In this document: positions 52,735 to 64,000 of the stretch, in pieces
How positions within the stretch are numbered: position 1 is the first letter of the stretch
How the letters are laid out: the number at the start of each line of letters is the position of its first letter
Origin: Variovorax sp. RA8
GTDB taxonomy: Bacteria > Pseudomonadota > Gammaproteobacteria > Burkholderiales > Burkholderiaceae_C
DNA: 64,000 bases
NCBI RefSeq assembly: GCF_901827175.1
Contig: NZ_LR594662.1
Span: 3,844,001 to 3,908,000 of the forward strand
Reading direction: 5' to 3'
The notes under the pieces: model-generated
What the model was told of the DNA's origin: nothing
The model's database searches: none
What the model saw: the letters and a program-made list of their open reading frames with translations, nothing else
Program-made: the position numbers and the translations under genes

Positions 52735-54966
52735 TCAGCGGCGCCGCGCGGAACGCACGCCGGCCACCGCACTCACCACGCTCAGCACCTGCGCGAGCCG
52801 CGCCGCATCGACGATCTCGACGGTGAAGGTCATCCAGGCCGTGCCCTTGACGGACTGCGTCTGCACGCCGATCACGTTCATCTTCTCGCGCGCGAACACA
52901 TCGGAAATGTCACGCAGCAATCCCTGGCGATCGGCGGCCTCCACCGCCACGTCGACTGCATAGACCGATGCCTCGCCGGCGCGCTGCTCGCCCCACTCGA
53001 CATCGATGACGCGCTCGGCCTCGCGTCCGGCCATCATGCGGAAATTGCCGCAGTCGGCACGATGAATGCTGACCCCGTGACCGCGCGTGACGAAGCCGCG
53101 GATCGCATCGGGTGGCGCCGGCTTGCAGCACTTGGCGAGCTGCGTCATCAGCGAGGAGACTCCTACCACCAGCACGCCGCCCTTGCCCCCACTGCCGCCG
53201 GCGCGGGCCTTCTTGATGACCACTCCGTCGTCCGGCCCCTGGGCACGCTCCGGCGGGCGCAGCAGCATCTCGATGTTGCGCAGCGAGAACTCGTCCTTGC
53301 CCACCACCTCGAACAGATGATCGGCCGACTTGAAGCCCAACTGCGACGCGAGGTCGTCGAGCTTCAGCGCGGTCTTGCCCTCGCGCTGCAGCACCTTCTC
53401 GACCGCCTCGCGACCGCGTGCCATCGTCTCGTGCGTGACCTGCGCATTGAACCAGGCGCGCACCTTTGCACGTGCACGATGGCTTGCCAGGTAGCCAAGC
53501 TCCGCATTGAGCCAGTCGCGCGAAGGACCTCCCTCCTTCGTCGCGATGATCTCCACCGTCTGCCCGTTCTGCAGCGGCGTGTTGAGCGGCACCATCGCGC
53601 CGTCGACGCGCGCGCCGCGGCAGCGATGCCCCAGGCTGGTGTGCACCGAGTAGGCGAAGTCGACTGCGGTCGCGCCCTGCGGCAATTCGACGATCGCGGC
53701 ATCGGGCGTGAGGACATAGATGCGGTCGTCGAACAGGCCCTGCCCCTGCGAGCCGTCCGACAGGTCGCGCTCCCAGGCCAGCAGTTGCCGCAGCACCGCG
53801 ATCTTGGCGTCGTACTCGCCGCTCGCCCAGACGCCCGCGTAGCCCTTGTGGCCCGCCTCCTTGTAGGCCCAGTGCGCCGCCACGCCATGCTCGGCGTGGT
53901 CGTGCATCTCCTCGGTCCGGATCTGGATCTCGATGGGCTTGCCGGCCTGGCCATTCACGACCTCGCGCACCACCGTGTGCAGCGATTGATAGCCGTTCGG
54001 CTTCGGCCGCGCGATGTAGTCGTCGAACTCCTCGGCGATGGGCTGGAAATTGGAGTGCACCCATGCCAGCGCCGCATAGCAGTCCTTGACGTCGGCCACC
54101 ACCACGCGCAGCGCCAGGATGTCGAAAACCTGCGCGAAGTCCAGCGCCTTGCCGCGCATCTTCTTGACGATGCTGTAGATGTTCTTCGGCCGCCCCTGCA
54201 CCGTGGCCTTCACGCCCTCCACGGCCAGTTCACGCTCCAGCCGCGCGCGCAACTGCTCGACGTAGCCTTCGCGCTCCACGCGCTTTTCGTCGAGCAGACG
54301 CGCAATCAGCTTGTAGGTCTCGGGCTCGAGGAAGCGGAAGGACAGGTCCTCGATTTCCCACTTGACCTGCCAGATGCCGAGCCGATTTGCCAGCGGCGCG
54401 AAGACCTGCAGCGATTCGCGCGCCACGCCTTCCGGCACCGGCTGCTTGCTCGCCGCCGCATAGCGCAAGGTCTGCAGCCGCGAAGCGAGCCGCAGCATTA
54501 CGACCCGGAGGTCACGCGAGAACGCGAGCAGCATCTTGCGCACGTTCTCCGTTTGCGTGCCGGCGCCGTCGGCCAGGTGCGCGCTGGCCGTGACCGAGCG
54601 CGCCTGCTTCTGAACATGCACGAGCTTGGTGGTCTCGACCGCGAGCGCCGCGAAGTTGTCACCGAAGACCTTGGCGATCACCTCCTGCGGGCGGTTCAGA
54701 TGCTGGCAGGAATAGACCAGGTAGCTGGCTGCCTGCATCGCTTCCGACCCGCCCATCGCCGCCACGATTCCGGCGACGGCGTCGGCATGGGCAAGCGTGT
54801 TCTCGCCAGTGTCCAGCGTCTCGTCGGCGATCAACGGCTCGGCGAAGGCCCGGGCCCGCGCGAGCATGTTCTCCTGCACCGGCGTACGCTCCGCGGTCGC
54901 GGCCGACAGCGGATAGTCCACCACGGACACACCGGACATCGACGGGCCGGGTTGTTCGCGCTTCAC
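52735..54966 (-). CDS. relA: (p)ppGpp synthetase RelA
   Basis: Ribosome-associated stringent-response synthetase, 743 aa. The N-terminal domain has lost the HD hydrolase motif (SYLVYSCQHLNRP in its place). The synthetase domain carries the RelA-type EXDD motif E313-F-D-D316 in EFDDYIARPKPNGYQSLHT, where bifunctional Rel/SpoT has RXKD. TGS (about 400-460), zinc-finger (KCCKPAPPD, then HRADC) and ACT domains follow. It should be synthesis-only, and a SpoT must lie elsewhere. The start is GTG 54966 with GGGAGGGGG seven bases upstream. Confidence 0.95.
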   Translation of the reverse strand: MKREQPGPSMSGVSVVDYPLSAATAERTPVQENMLARARAFAEPLIADETLDTGENTLAHADAVAGIVAAMGGSEAMQAASYLVYSCQHLNRPQEVIAKVFGDNFAALAVETTKLVHVQKQARSVTASAHLADGAGTQTENVRKMLLAFSRDLRVVMLRLASRLQTLRYAAASKQPVPEGVARESLQVFAPLANRLGIWQVKWEIEDLSFRFLEPETYKLIARLLDEKRVEREGYVEQLRARLERELAVEGVKATVQGRPKNIYSIVKKMRGKALDFAQVFDILALRVVVADVKDCYAALAWVHSNFQPIAEEFDDYIARPKPNGYQSLHTVVREVVNGQAGKPIEIQIRTEEMHDHAEHGVAAHWAYKEAGHKGYAGVWASGEYDAKIAVLRQLLAWERDLSDGSQGQGLFDDRIYVLTPDAAIVELPQGATAVDFAYSVHTSLGHRCRGARVDGAMVPLNTPLQNGQTVEIIATKEGGPSRDWLNAELGYLASHRARAKVRAWFNAQVTHETMARGREAVEKVLQREGKTALKLDDLASQLGFKSADHLFEVVGKDEFSLRNIEMLLRPPERAQGPDDGVVIKKARAGGSGGKGGVLVVGVSSLMTQLAKCCKPAPPDAIRGFVTRGHGVSIHRADCGNFRMMAGREAERVIDVEWGEQRAGEASVYAVDVAVEAADRQGLLRDISDVFAREKMNVIGVQTQSVKGTAWMTFTVEIVDAARLAQVLSVVSAVAGVRSARRR

Positions 54967-55081
54967 TCGATCACCCCCTCCCAGGCGGTGCGATGGACGG
55001 CAGACTCGATCATGGAACGCAGGCAGGCACGATGAAGATAATGAGCTCGTTGCATCCTAATTCATCCGGAGATTGACCATC

Positions 55082-55852
55082 ATGCTCAAAGGCAAAACCG
55101 CGCTTGTCACGGGGTCCACCAGTGGCATCGGGCTCGGCATCGCGAAGGCGCTGGCGCAACAGGGCGCCAGCATCGTGCTCAACGGTTTCGGCGATACAGG
55201 CAAGCCGAAGGCCGAGATCGAAGCGCTTGGCGTGAAGGTCGACTATCACGGCGCCGACATGAGCAAGCCGTCTGACATCGAAGACATGATGAAGTTCGCG
55301 GCCGCCAAATTCGGTCGCGTCGACATCCTGGTGAACAACGCCGGCATCCAGCACGTCGCGAAGGTCGAGGACTTCCCCGTCGAACGCTGGGACGCGGTGA
55401 TCGCCATCAACCTCACGAGCGCCTTCCACACCACGCGCCTCGCGGTACCGGCGATGCGCGAGGCCAACTGGGGCCGGATCGTCAACATCGCCTCGGCGCA
55501 CGGACTCGTGGCCTCGGCGCAGAAGTCGGCCTACGTGGCGGCCAAGCACGGCATCGTCGGGCTCACCAAGGCCGTGGCCCTCGAGACGGCCACCACCGGC
55601 GTCACCTGCAACGCGATCTGCCCCGGCTGGGTACTGACGCCGCTGGTGCAGAAGCAGATCGACGACCGCTCGGCGCGCGAAGGCATCTCGGTCACGCAAG
55701 CCCAGAACGACCTGCTCGGAGAGAAGCAGCCCTCACTGCAGTTCACCACGGTCGAGCAGCTGGGCGGCCTCGCAGTCTTCCTTTGCTCGCCGGCCGCCGA
55801 CCAGGTGCGCGGCGTGGCCTGGCAGGTCGACGGGGGCTGGACGGCACAGTAG
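55082..55852 (+). CDS. 3-hydroxybutyrate dehydrogenase
   Basis: NAD-dependent SDR that oxidises D-3-hydroxybutyrate to acetoacetate in PHB turnover. 256 aa. TGSTSGIGLGIA is near residue 8, NNAGIQHVAKVEDFP near 88, and the active site reads NIASAHGLVASAQKSAYVAAKHG. The QTPLVQKQI-like WVLTPLVQKQIDDRS segment is characteristic of this enzyme. ATG 55082 is chosen over a TTG nine bases upstream that lies too near the GGAG site. It is divergent from relA. Confidence 0.9.
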   Translation: MLKGKTALVTGSTSGIGLGIAKALAQQGASIVLNGFGDTGKPKAEIEALGVKVDYHGADMSKPSDIEDMMKFAAAKFGRVDILVNNAGIQHVAKVEDFPVERWDAVIAINLTSAFHTTRLAVPAMREANWGRIVNIASAHGLVASAQKSAYVAAKHGIVGLTKAVALETATTGVTCNAICPGWVLTPLVQKQIDDRSAREGISVTQAQNDLLGEKQPSLQFTTVEQLGGLAVFLCSPAADQVRGVAWQVDGGWTAQ

Positions 55853-55869
55853 GGAGCGGCCGAGAGCGA

Positions 55870-55892
55870 CCGCGGCAACCGCGCTGCCGCGG
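55870..55892. terminator. Hairpin between convergent genes
   Basis: CCGCGGCA, seven-base loop, TGCCGCGG: a perfect 8-bp stem filling the 42-base gap between the 3-hydroxybutyrate dehydrogenase and the convergent SIMPL gene. No U-tract. A bidirectional terminator is a fair guess. Confidence 0.45.
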
Positions 55893-55894
55893 GG

Positions 55895-56617
55895 CTACTT
55901 GAGCTGCACCGACCCCGAGACGTTCACGACCACGCTGGTCTTGCCGGCTTCGACCGGCACCGCGGCGTCGTACGACATCTTCGACGAGGCCTCCGCCGCC
56001 ATCATGCGCGGGCGCATCGGCGGGCCCTGGTTGGCGTTGACAGACACCTCGCGCAACGTATAGCCGCCAAAGCCGAAGTTCTTGGCAAGCTCGGCGGCCT
56101 TCTGCTTGAAGTTCTCGATCGCGATGGTCTGCGCCTCCGTCTCGACCTTGGCGCGCTGCTCGCGGCTGAGGCCGAAGCCGATACCGCCGACGGTGAGCGT
56201 GGAGATGCGCCCGGCCGTCTGCGTGATGCGCGGAAAGTCCTTCCCCTCCAGCACCAGCTCGGTGGTGCCCGACCAGCCGGTGATCTTCCCGTCGCGCGTG
56301 TAGCGCGGCACGAGGCTGAAGTTGCCGGTCCGCACGTCCAGCAGCCCTGGCTGAGCGTTCTTGCGCGCCTCGGTCAGCGCGGCATCCAGGGCGGTCTTCA
56401 GCTGGGTTTGCACGGCCGCGGCGTCGGCCGCATCGCGCGTGGTGCTCAGCGTCATGGAGAGCAGGTCCTGCTGCACCTCGACCGTGCCGGCGGCCGACAG
56501 CTGCAGCACGTTCTGCGGCGGAGTCCAGGGCGCAGTCTGGGCAAAGGCGGCGCCGGCGCCCAGCAATGCGGCACAGGCCGCGATCTTCCTGATTTTGTTC
56601 AAGGCAAGGGATCCCAT
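55895..56617 (-). CDS. SIMPL domain (DUF541) periplasmic protein
   Basis: About 240 aa. The signal peptide KIRKIAACAALLGAGAAFA is cut before QTAPW. One SIMPL/DUF541 domain follows (LQLSAAGTVEVQQDLLSMTLS, then NFKQKAAELAKNFGFGGYTLREVSVN). Related proteins such as E. coli YggE are linked to oxidative-stress tolerance, but their activity is unknown. ATG 56617 lies seven bases after the U-tract of an upstream terminator and lacks a ribosome binding site. TTG 56602 (after GGGATCC) is an alternative start. Confidence 0.85.
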   Translation of the reverse strand: MGSLALNKIRKIAACAALLGAGAAFAQTAPWTPPQNVLQLSAAGTVEVQQDLLSMTLSTTRDAADAAAVQTQLKTALDAALTEARKNAQPGLLDVRTGNFSLVPRYTRDGKITGWSGTTELVLEGKDFPRITQTAGRISTLTVGGIGFGLSREQRAKVETEAQTIAIENFKQKAAELAKNFGFGGYTLREVSVNANQGPPMRPRMMAAEASSKMSYDAAVPVEAGKTSVVVNVSGSVQLK

Positions 56618-56624
56618 CGAAAAG

Positions 56625-56656
56625 AAAAAAGCCGCCATGCCCCGAAGGGCCGGGCT
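56625..56656 (-). terminator. Terminator after the small secreted-protein gene
   Basis: On the minus strand AGCC, CG, GCCC, loop TTCG, GGGC, ATGGC, GGCT and then TTTTT. The UUCG-capped inner stem and outer AGCC/GGCT pair lead into a U-tract. The outer stem touches the stop codon of the upstream gene, and the next gene starts seven bases after the Ts. Confidence 0.7.
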
Positions 56657-57033
56657 CACGGACGTTGGCTGCGCGGCGCGGTCAGCAGCGTGCTTTTCGG
56701 CATCTGTGCCGGCACCAGGCGCTCGGCCGGCTGCGATTCTGCCGAATGGATCAGCTCCTGCCGCAGCTCGGTCCTGGACTCCGGCCGCGGCACCCACTGC
56801 TGGCGCACCTGCTGCCGCAGTTCAGCCAGTTCGGCCGGCGTGAGCCGACGACCCGCGGCCGCCTCGTGGCGCATCACCTCCTCGCGCTTGGCCGCCCGGT
56901 GCCCCTCGACCGCATCGCGCATTTCGTTGCGCCGCGGGTCGCTCACGCGGATGAAGCCCAAGGGCTCGGCGGGCGCCGGCAGCGAAGCGCACAGCAGCAG
57001 CGCAGCGGTCGAGGAGGAAAGAATGAATTTCAT
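56656..57033 (-). CDS. Small exported hypothetical protein
   Basis: A 125-aa protein with a signal peptide (KFILSSSTAALLLCASLPAPAE). It is followed by a charged helical body (RRNEMRDAVEGHRAAKREEVM, then LTPAELAELRQQVRQQWVP) and a disordered C-terminus. No cysteine or membrane helix is left after cleavage. The LTPAEL/LRQQVRQQ segment recalls periplasmic charge-rich stress proteins, but I assign no family. ATG 57033 is preferred over the long upstream frame, and it is divergent from ompR with 170 bases between. Confidence 0.65.
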   Translation of the reverse strand: MKFILSSSTAALLLCASLPAPAEPLGFIRVSDPRRNEMRDAVEGHRAAKREEVMRHEAAAGRRLTPAELAELRQQVRQQWVPRPESRTELRQELIHSAESQPAERLVPAQMPKSTLLTAPRSQRP

Positions 57034-57110
57034 GGCGAAGGGATGGCGTTCGAGCCACTGTGCCACTGCTCCTTGTGGCAGAAGCGTCTGGACGGCTAGC
57101 GCCCGCAAGT

Positions 57111-57200
57111 TTTGTAACTTAGTGTCAAAGCATTGTGAAAAGCGCCTCAATGAGGCTGCAACACCCTCAAAATTGGCGTTGTTACAAATTGGGCGTTGTA
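57111..57200 (+). promoter_or_regulatory. Repeat-containing control region upstream of ompR
   Basis: TTTGTAAC (57111-57118) recurs inverted as GTTACAAA (57181-57188). AATTGGCGTTGT (57171-57182) recurs directly as AATTGGGCGTTGT (57187-57199). The region is AT-rich against its surroundings. Tandem imperfect repeats with GTnACA cores are typical of OmpR/PhoB-family operators, so autoregulation is plausible. The last repeat touches the ompR ribosome binding region. Confidence 0.45.
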
Positions 57201-57203
57201 GAA

Positions 57204-57935
57204 ATGAATCAAGCTCCGGCTCGCACAGACAAGATCGTGATCGTCGACGACGACGCACGCATTCGCGACCTGCTGCGTCGCTACCTGACCCAGGAAGGCT
57301 TCGAGGTCATCGTGGCGGAAGACGGCAAGGCACTGAACCGCATCCTGTTGCGCGACACGGTCGACCTGATCGTGCTCGACCTGATGATGCCCGGCGAGGA
57401 CGGCCTCTCGGTCTGCCGGCGCCTGCGCGCCGCCAACGACCGCACGCCCATCATCATGCTGACCGCCAAGGGCGAGGACGTGGACCGCATCGTCGGCCTG
57501 GAAGTCGGCGCCGACGACTACCTGGGCAAACCCTTCAATCCCCGCGAGCTGCTGGCCCGGGTGCACGCGGTGCTGCGCCGCCGTCCGCCGCTGGAGGCGC
57601 CCGGGGCGCCCTCCACCGACAACGAGACGGTGAACTTCGGCCCCTTCAGCTTCGACCTGGGCTCGCGCACCCTCAAGAAGGACGGCGAGGAGCTCTCCCT
57701 CACCACCGGCGAGTTCGCGATGCTCAAGGCGCTGGTGCGGCATCCACGCCAGCCGCTGTCGCGCGAGAAGCTGGCCCAACTGGCGCGCGGCCGCGAGTTC
57801 GAACCCTTCGACCGCAGCCTGGACGTGCAGATCTCGCGCCTGCGCAAGCTGGTCGAGTCCGATGCTGCGGCGCCGCGCTACATCCAGACGGTCTGGGGCG
57901 TCGGCTACGTGTTCGTGCCGGACGGCACCACTTGA
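57204..57935 (+). CDS. ompR: OmpR-type response regulator
   Basis: A 243-aa two-component regulator, partner of the downstream sensor kinase. In the receiver domain the acidic pair is D15/D16, the phosphoacceptor is D59 (LDLMMPGEDG), the switch Thr is T87 and K109 is conserved. The winged-helix DNA-binding domain occupies about 145-240 (LTTGEFAMLKALVRHP, then RSLDVQISRLRKLVE, then YIQTVWGVGYVF). It matches OmpR closely in length and motifs. The kinase gene starts 14 bases later. Confidence 0.92.
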   Translation: MNQAPARTDKIVIVDDDARIRDLLRRYLTQEGFEVIVAEDGKALNRILLRDTVDLIVLDLMMPGEDGLSVCRRLRAANDRTPIIMLTAKGEDVDRIVGLEVGADDYLGKPFNPRELLARVHAVLRRRPPLEAPGAPSTDNETVNFGPFSFDLGSRTLKKDGEELSLTTGEFAMLKALVRHPRQPLSREKLAQLARGREFEPFDRSLDVQISRLRKLVESDAAAPRYIQTVWGVGYVFVPDGTT

Positions 57936-57949
57936 GGCACTGAGCTCTC

Positions 57950-59422
57950 GTGGCCGCCACTCTCGGCCCCAAGACGACAACGCCCAGCCCCTTAGGCGAA
58001 GACGGCCCCCAGGTCACCTTGCCGAGCCCGCTGGAGGGGCTCGGACAGTCCCGGCGCAAGCCGCGGCTGCAGCTGGGCCTGAGTCTCTTCTGGCGAACGT
58101 TCTTCCTGCTGGTGCTGCTGCTGGTCGGCTGTACGGTGGCCTGGCTGCAGACCTTCCGCGCCCTCGAGTACGAGCCCCGCGCCATCCAGACCGCGCACCA
58201 GATCGCCTCGCTGGTCAATCTCACGCGCGCGGCGCTGGTCTATTCCGATGCCATCACCCGCGTCTCGCTGATCAAGACCCTGGCCGACCAGGAGGGCGTG
58301 CGCATCCTGCCGCGCGAGCCCAACGACCGCTTCACGCCCTACACCACCGGCGCGCTCGACGCTCGCGTGACCGAGGAACTGATCGACCGCCTCGGCGAAG
58401 GCACCACCGTGGCCAGCCGCGTCAACGACGAGCCCGGTCTCTGGATCGGCTTCACGATCGAGAGCGACGCCTACTGGCTGCTGCTCGACCCCACGCGCTT
58501 CACCCGCTTCGGCGGCCGTACCTGGCTGATCTGGCTGGCGACGACCATGGCCCTTTCGCTGGCGGGCGCGGCGCTGATCACGCGCCTGATCAACCTGCCG
58601 CTCAAGCAGCTGTCGCGCGCCACCATGCAGGTGCGCGAAGGCGAGTACGAGGCGCACCGGCTGGACGAGCGCGCCCGCACCAACGAGATCCGCGCGGTGA
58701 ACGTCGGCTTCAACCGCATGGCCGACCAGCTCGCCAAGATCGAGCAGGACCGCGCCGTGATGCTGGCCGGCATCTCGCACGACCTGCGCACGCCGCTCGC
58801 GCGGCTGCGTCTTGAAACCGAGATGAGCGTGACCGACGAGGACGCGCGCGAGCACATGGCTGCCGACATCGCGCAGCTCGACGCGATCATCGACAAGTTC
58901 CTCGACTACGCGCGCCCCGACCACGTGGACTTCAAGCCGGTGCTGCTGCGCGACGTGATCGACGCCTGCACCTACGCCGTGCAGGATCACGAGGACATCA
59001 AGATCAAGGTCGACGTGCCCTCCGACCTGCGCGTGATGGCCGACGAGGTCGAGCTGCAGCGCGTGATCTCCAACCTGGTCGAGAACGCGCGGCGCTATGG
59101 CAAGACGCCCTCCACCGGCGTGGCCGACATCACGATCCAGGCGCAGGCCCACAACGACGCGGTGCTTATCAAGGTGCGCGACCACGGCGCCGGCGTGGCG
59201 CCGGCCCTGCTCTCGCAGCTGAGCAAACCCTTCTTCCGCGGCGACGTCGCGCGCACCTCGGCGGCCGGCGCCGGCCTGGGCCTGTCGATCGTGACCAAGA
59301 ACATCGAACGCATGGGCGGCACCTTCGCCCTCACCAGCACGCCGGGCCGCGGGCTCGCGGCGCACATCCGCATGCCGCGGGCCGCCTCGGTCAAACCAGA
59401 GGCCGCGCCGGCGGGCAAATGA
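57950..59422 (+). CDS. envZ: Sensor histidine kinase (EnvZ-like)
   Basis: A 490-aa inner-membrane kinase. A Pro-rich cytoplasmic N-terminus leads to membrane helix 1 (about 47-68), a periplasmic sensor region of about 120 residues, and helix 2 (about 189-210). HAMP follows. The H-box GISHDLRTPLARLRLETEMS carries phospho-His H277. N (NLVENARRYGK), G1 (RDHGAGV) and G2 (GAGLGLSIV) boxes are all present. The start is GTG 57950 with a weak site. The osmosensor function of EnvZ is inferred from the OmpR pairing. Confidence 0.9.
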   Translation: MAATLGPKTTTPSPLGEDGPQVTLPSPLEGLGQSRRKPRLQLGLSLFWRTFFLLVLLLVGCTVAWLQTFRALEYEPRAIQTAHQIASLVNLTRAALVYSDAITRVSLIKTLADQEGVRILPREPNDRFTPYTTGALDARVTEELIDRLGEGTTVASRVNDEPGLWIGFTIESDAYWLLLDPTRFTRFGGRTWLIWLATTMALSLAGAALITRLINLPLKQLSRATMQVREGEYEAHRLDERARTNEIRAVNVGFNRMADQLAKIEQDRAVMLAGISHDLRTPLARLRLETEMSVTDEDAREHMAADIAQLDAIIDKFLDYARPDHVDFKPVLLRDVIDACTYAVQDHEDIKIKVDVPSDLRVMADEVELQRVISNLVENARRYGKTPSTGVADITIQAQAHNDAVLIKVRDHGAGVAPALLSQLSKPFFRGDVARTSAAGAGLGLSIVTKNIERMGGTFALTSTPGRGLAAHIRMPRAASVKPEAAPAGK

Positions 59423-59431
59423 GCGCCCTTC

Positions 59432-59917
59432 TCACCGGTGCAGCAGCGCCACCGCACGCGCTTCCATAGCCCGGCCCTCGCCCACCGGGCCGAGCTTCTC
59501 GGCCGTCTTGGCCTTGACGTTGACCTGAGCGGGCGCGACCTCGAGCGCGGCCGCGATGCGCGCGCACATGGCCGGGATATGCGGCGCCAGCTTCGGCGCC
59601 TGCGCTATCACGGTGCTGTCGATGTTGCCGATCTGCCAGCCTGCGGCGCGCACGCGCCGCGCCGCCTCCGCCAGCAGCACGGCCGAATCGGCGCCACGGA
59701 ACTGCGCATCGGTGTCGGGGAAGTGGCGGCCGATATCGCCCAGCCCGGCGGCGCCCAGCAGAGCATCGGTGATGGCGTGCAACAGCACGTCGGCGTCCGA
59801 ATGGCCGAGCAGGCCGGTGACGTGCGGAATCTCGATGCCGCCCAGGATCAGCTTGCGGCCAGAGACCAGCTGGTGCACATCCCAGCCCTCGCCGACGCGG
59901 ATGTCGAATGCGCTCAT
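59432..59917 (-). CDS. ispF: 2-C-methyl-D-erythritol 2,4-cyclodiphosphate synthase
   Basis: MEP-pathway enzyme, 161 aa. Zinc ligands are in [10 protein letters not shown] and [19 protein letters not shown]. The C-terminal [25 protein letters not shown] is typical. It follows ispD by 19 bases on the same strand. The 3' end converges on envZ with nine bases between. Confidence 0.96.
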   Translation of the reverse strand: MSAFDIRVGEGWDVHQLVSGRKLILGGIEIPHVTGLLGHSDADVLLHAITDALLGAAGLGDIGRHFPDTDAQFRGADSAVLLAEAARRVRAAGWQIGNIDSTVIAQAPKLAPHIPAMCARIAAALEVAPAQVNVKAKTAEKLGPVGEGRAMEARAVALLHR

Positions 59918-59936
59918 TTCAGGTGCTCCACACGCC

Positions 59937-60641
59937 TCATCCCCGACTCTTCAGAAGCGCCTCGGCCAGCGCGAAGTCCTCAGGGAAGGTGAGCTTGAAA
60001 TTCTGCGCGCTGCCCGGCACCAGCAAGGGTGCGAGCCCGATGCTTTCGATCGCGCCGGCTTCATCGGTGACCGAATCGCCGGCACGCTCCAGTGCATCGA
60101 GCAGCATGCCGATGCGGAACATCTGCGGCGTCTGCGCCAGCCACTTGTCGGCGCGTGTCAGCGTTCCCGCCACCCGGCCCTCCGGAGAGGCGACCTTCAG
60201 GGTGTCCGGCAGGCGGTGGGCCAGCAGGCCGCCCACCGCATCGTGCTCGCAGGCCGCGATCAGGGCCTCGATCTGCGTCGGCGTCACCAGGCAGCGGGCC
60301 GCGTCGTGCACCAGCACCCAGTCGTGCGGGCCGGCGCCGGCAGATTGCCTGAGCGCCAGCAGGCCGTTGCGCACGGTAGCCGCTCGCGTCGCGCCGCCGA
60401 CCTGCAGCAGATATTCGCCCTCGGCCGGGAAGCGCGGCAGCGCAGCCCCGACTTCACGGTCCTGGGGCGACACCACCAGCGCGATGCCGGCAAAGCGACC
60501 CGTCAGCGCGCGAAAGGCCTCCAGCGTGTGGCGCACCATTGGCCGGCCCGCGATGCGCTGGTACTGCTTGGGGCCCGTGCCGCCGGCGCGGCTGCCTGAG
60601 CCCGCGCAGGGAATGAGGACGAAAAGACGTGAAGGGGTCAT
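59937..60641 (-). CDS. ispD: 2-C-methyl-D-erythritol 4-phosphate cytidylyltransferase
   Basis: MEP-pathway nucleotidyltransferase, 234 aa. The N-terminal CTP-binding loop is [45 protein letters not shown] and a C-terminal [17 protein letters not shown] follow. Together with ispF and dxr, it gives three MEP-pathway genes in this window. It is divergent from mfd with 92 bases between. Confidence 0.96.
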   Translation of the reverse strand: MTPSRLFVLIPCAGSGSRAGGTGPKQYQRIAGRPMVRHTLEAFRALTGRFAGIALVVSPQDREVGAALPRFPAEGEYLLQVGGATRAATVRNGLLALRQSAGAGPHDWVLVHDAARCLVTPTQIEALIAACEHDAVGGLLAHRLPDTLKVASPEGRVAGTLTRADKWLAQTPQMFRIGMLLDALERAGDSVTDEAGAIESIGLAPLLVPGSAQNFKLTFPEDFALAEALLKSRG

Positions 60642-60733
60642 GAGGTCCCAACGGCGAAAGGGCAGCCATTCTAGAATCGGTGTTCACACCCCTCGCTGCC
60701 CGGCGCGGGGTGTTCTGCATTTCCTTCTCGTTC

Positions 60734-64000
<3,267 letters not shown>

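Noticed and set aside
57045..57072. Minus-strand GGAGCAGTGGCACAGTGGCT and following bases resemble the 5' half of a tRNA-Ser
   Set aside because: Only the acceptor/D-arm-like part is there. No anticodon arm, T-arm or matching 3' acceptor strand follows, and no integrase or att repeat is near, so it is either a remnant or chance.

Overview
This window is a gene-dense, high-GC (roughly two-thirds G+C by eye) bacterial chromosome segment. Protein sequences and gene order fit a betaproteobacterium of the order Burkholderiales, most likely Comamonadaceae (Variovorax/Ramlibacter/Acidovorax-like). Pointers are the rpsB-to-rnhB envelope supercluster, a PHB-type PhaR, a Kdo hydroxylase, a monofunctional RelA, the DUF6152 plus four-helix membrane protein pair, and frequent GTG/TTG starts backed by good ribosome binding sites. 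I see no insertion sequence, prophage, integrase, CRISPR array, rRNA or plasmid function. It reads as core chromosome.

Layout. 1-8.3 kb: adk; an asparaginase operon on the minus strand; lexA behind two LexA boxes; a small conserved-looking ORF; a 2-hydroxyacid dehydrogenase with an MFS exporter; a FimV-like protein. 8.4-13.9 kb: a five-gene plus-strand acyl-CoA operon (3-hydroxyacyl-CoA dehydrogenase, enoyl-CoA hydratase/oxepin-CoA hydrolase type, Crp-type regulator, APH-fold kinase, acyl-CoA dehydrogenase). The kinase/dehydrogenase pair is the bacterial split form of ACAD10/11 and the LvaA/LvaC pair, and is the best candidate here for an under-described pathway. 14-19.5 kb: rlmE-ftsH-folP-glmM-GNAT, with a heat-shock-like promoter before ftsH and a terminator between ftsH and folP. 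19.5-27 kb: yhbY and a glycosyltransferase-like gene, then carA-carB-kdoO-greA-DUF4149. 27-42.5 kb: the minus-strand supercluster rpsB-tsf-pyrH-frr-uppS-cdsA-dxr-rseP-bamA-skp-lpxD-fabZ-lpxA-lpxB-rnhB-rRNA methylase, which joins translation, UMP/CDP-lipid supply, isoprenoids, outer-membrane assembly and lipid A synthesis. 42.5-49.7 kb: amidase, D-amino-acid dehydrogenase, NnrDE, an SDR and RNase R. 49.8-64 kb: tRNA-Leu(CAG), rimO, phaR, a zinc-ribbon protein, tRNA-Val(GAC), relA, 3-hydroxybutyrate dehydrogenase, a SIMPL protein, a small secreted protein, ompR-envZ, ispD-ispF, and mfd cut by the window end.

Regulatory features seen directly: two LexA boxes; a sigma-32-like promoter for ftsH; a long nested hairpin with a GNRA loop in the rpsB leader; a strong U-tract terminator between rpsB and tsf; terminator-like hairpins just before folP, greA and the SIMPL gene; two promoters sharing the extended -10 TGCTATACTC (rpsB, tRNA-Val); and repeats upstream of ompR. 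No gene-free stretch exceeds about 200 bases. The longest ones are 52410-52608 (upstream of the zinc-ribbon gene and downstream of tRNA-Val, nothing recognised), 42349-42527 (rpsB promoter and leader), 57034-57203 (ompR upstream region), 18623-18788 (ftsH promoter region), 3328-3473 and 3807-3931 (no convincing signals beyond one hairpin).
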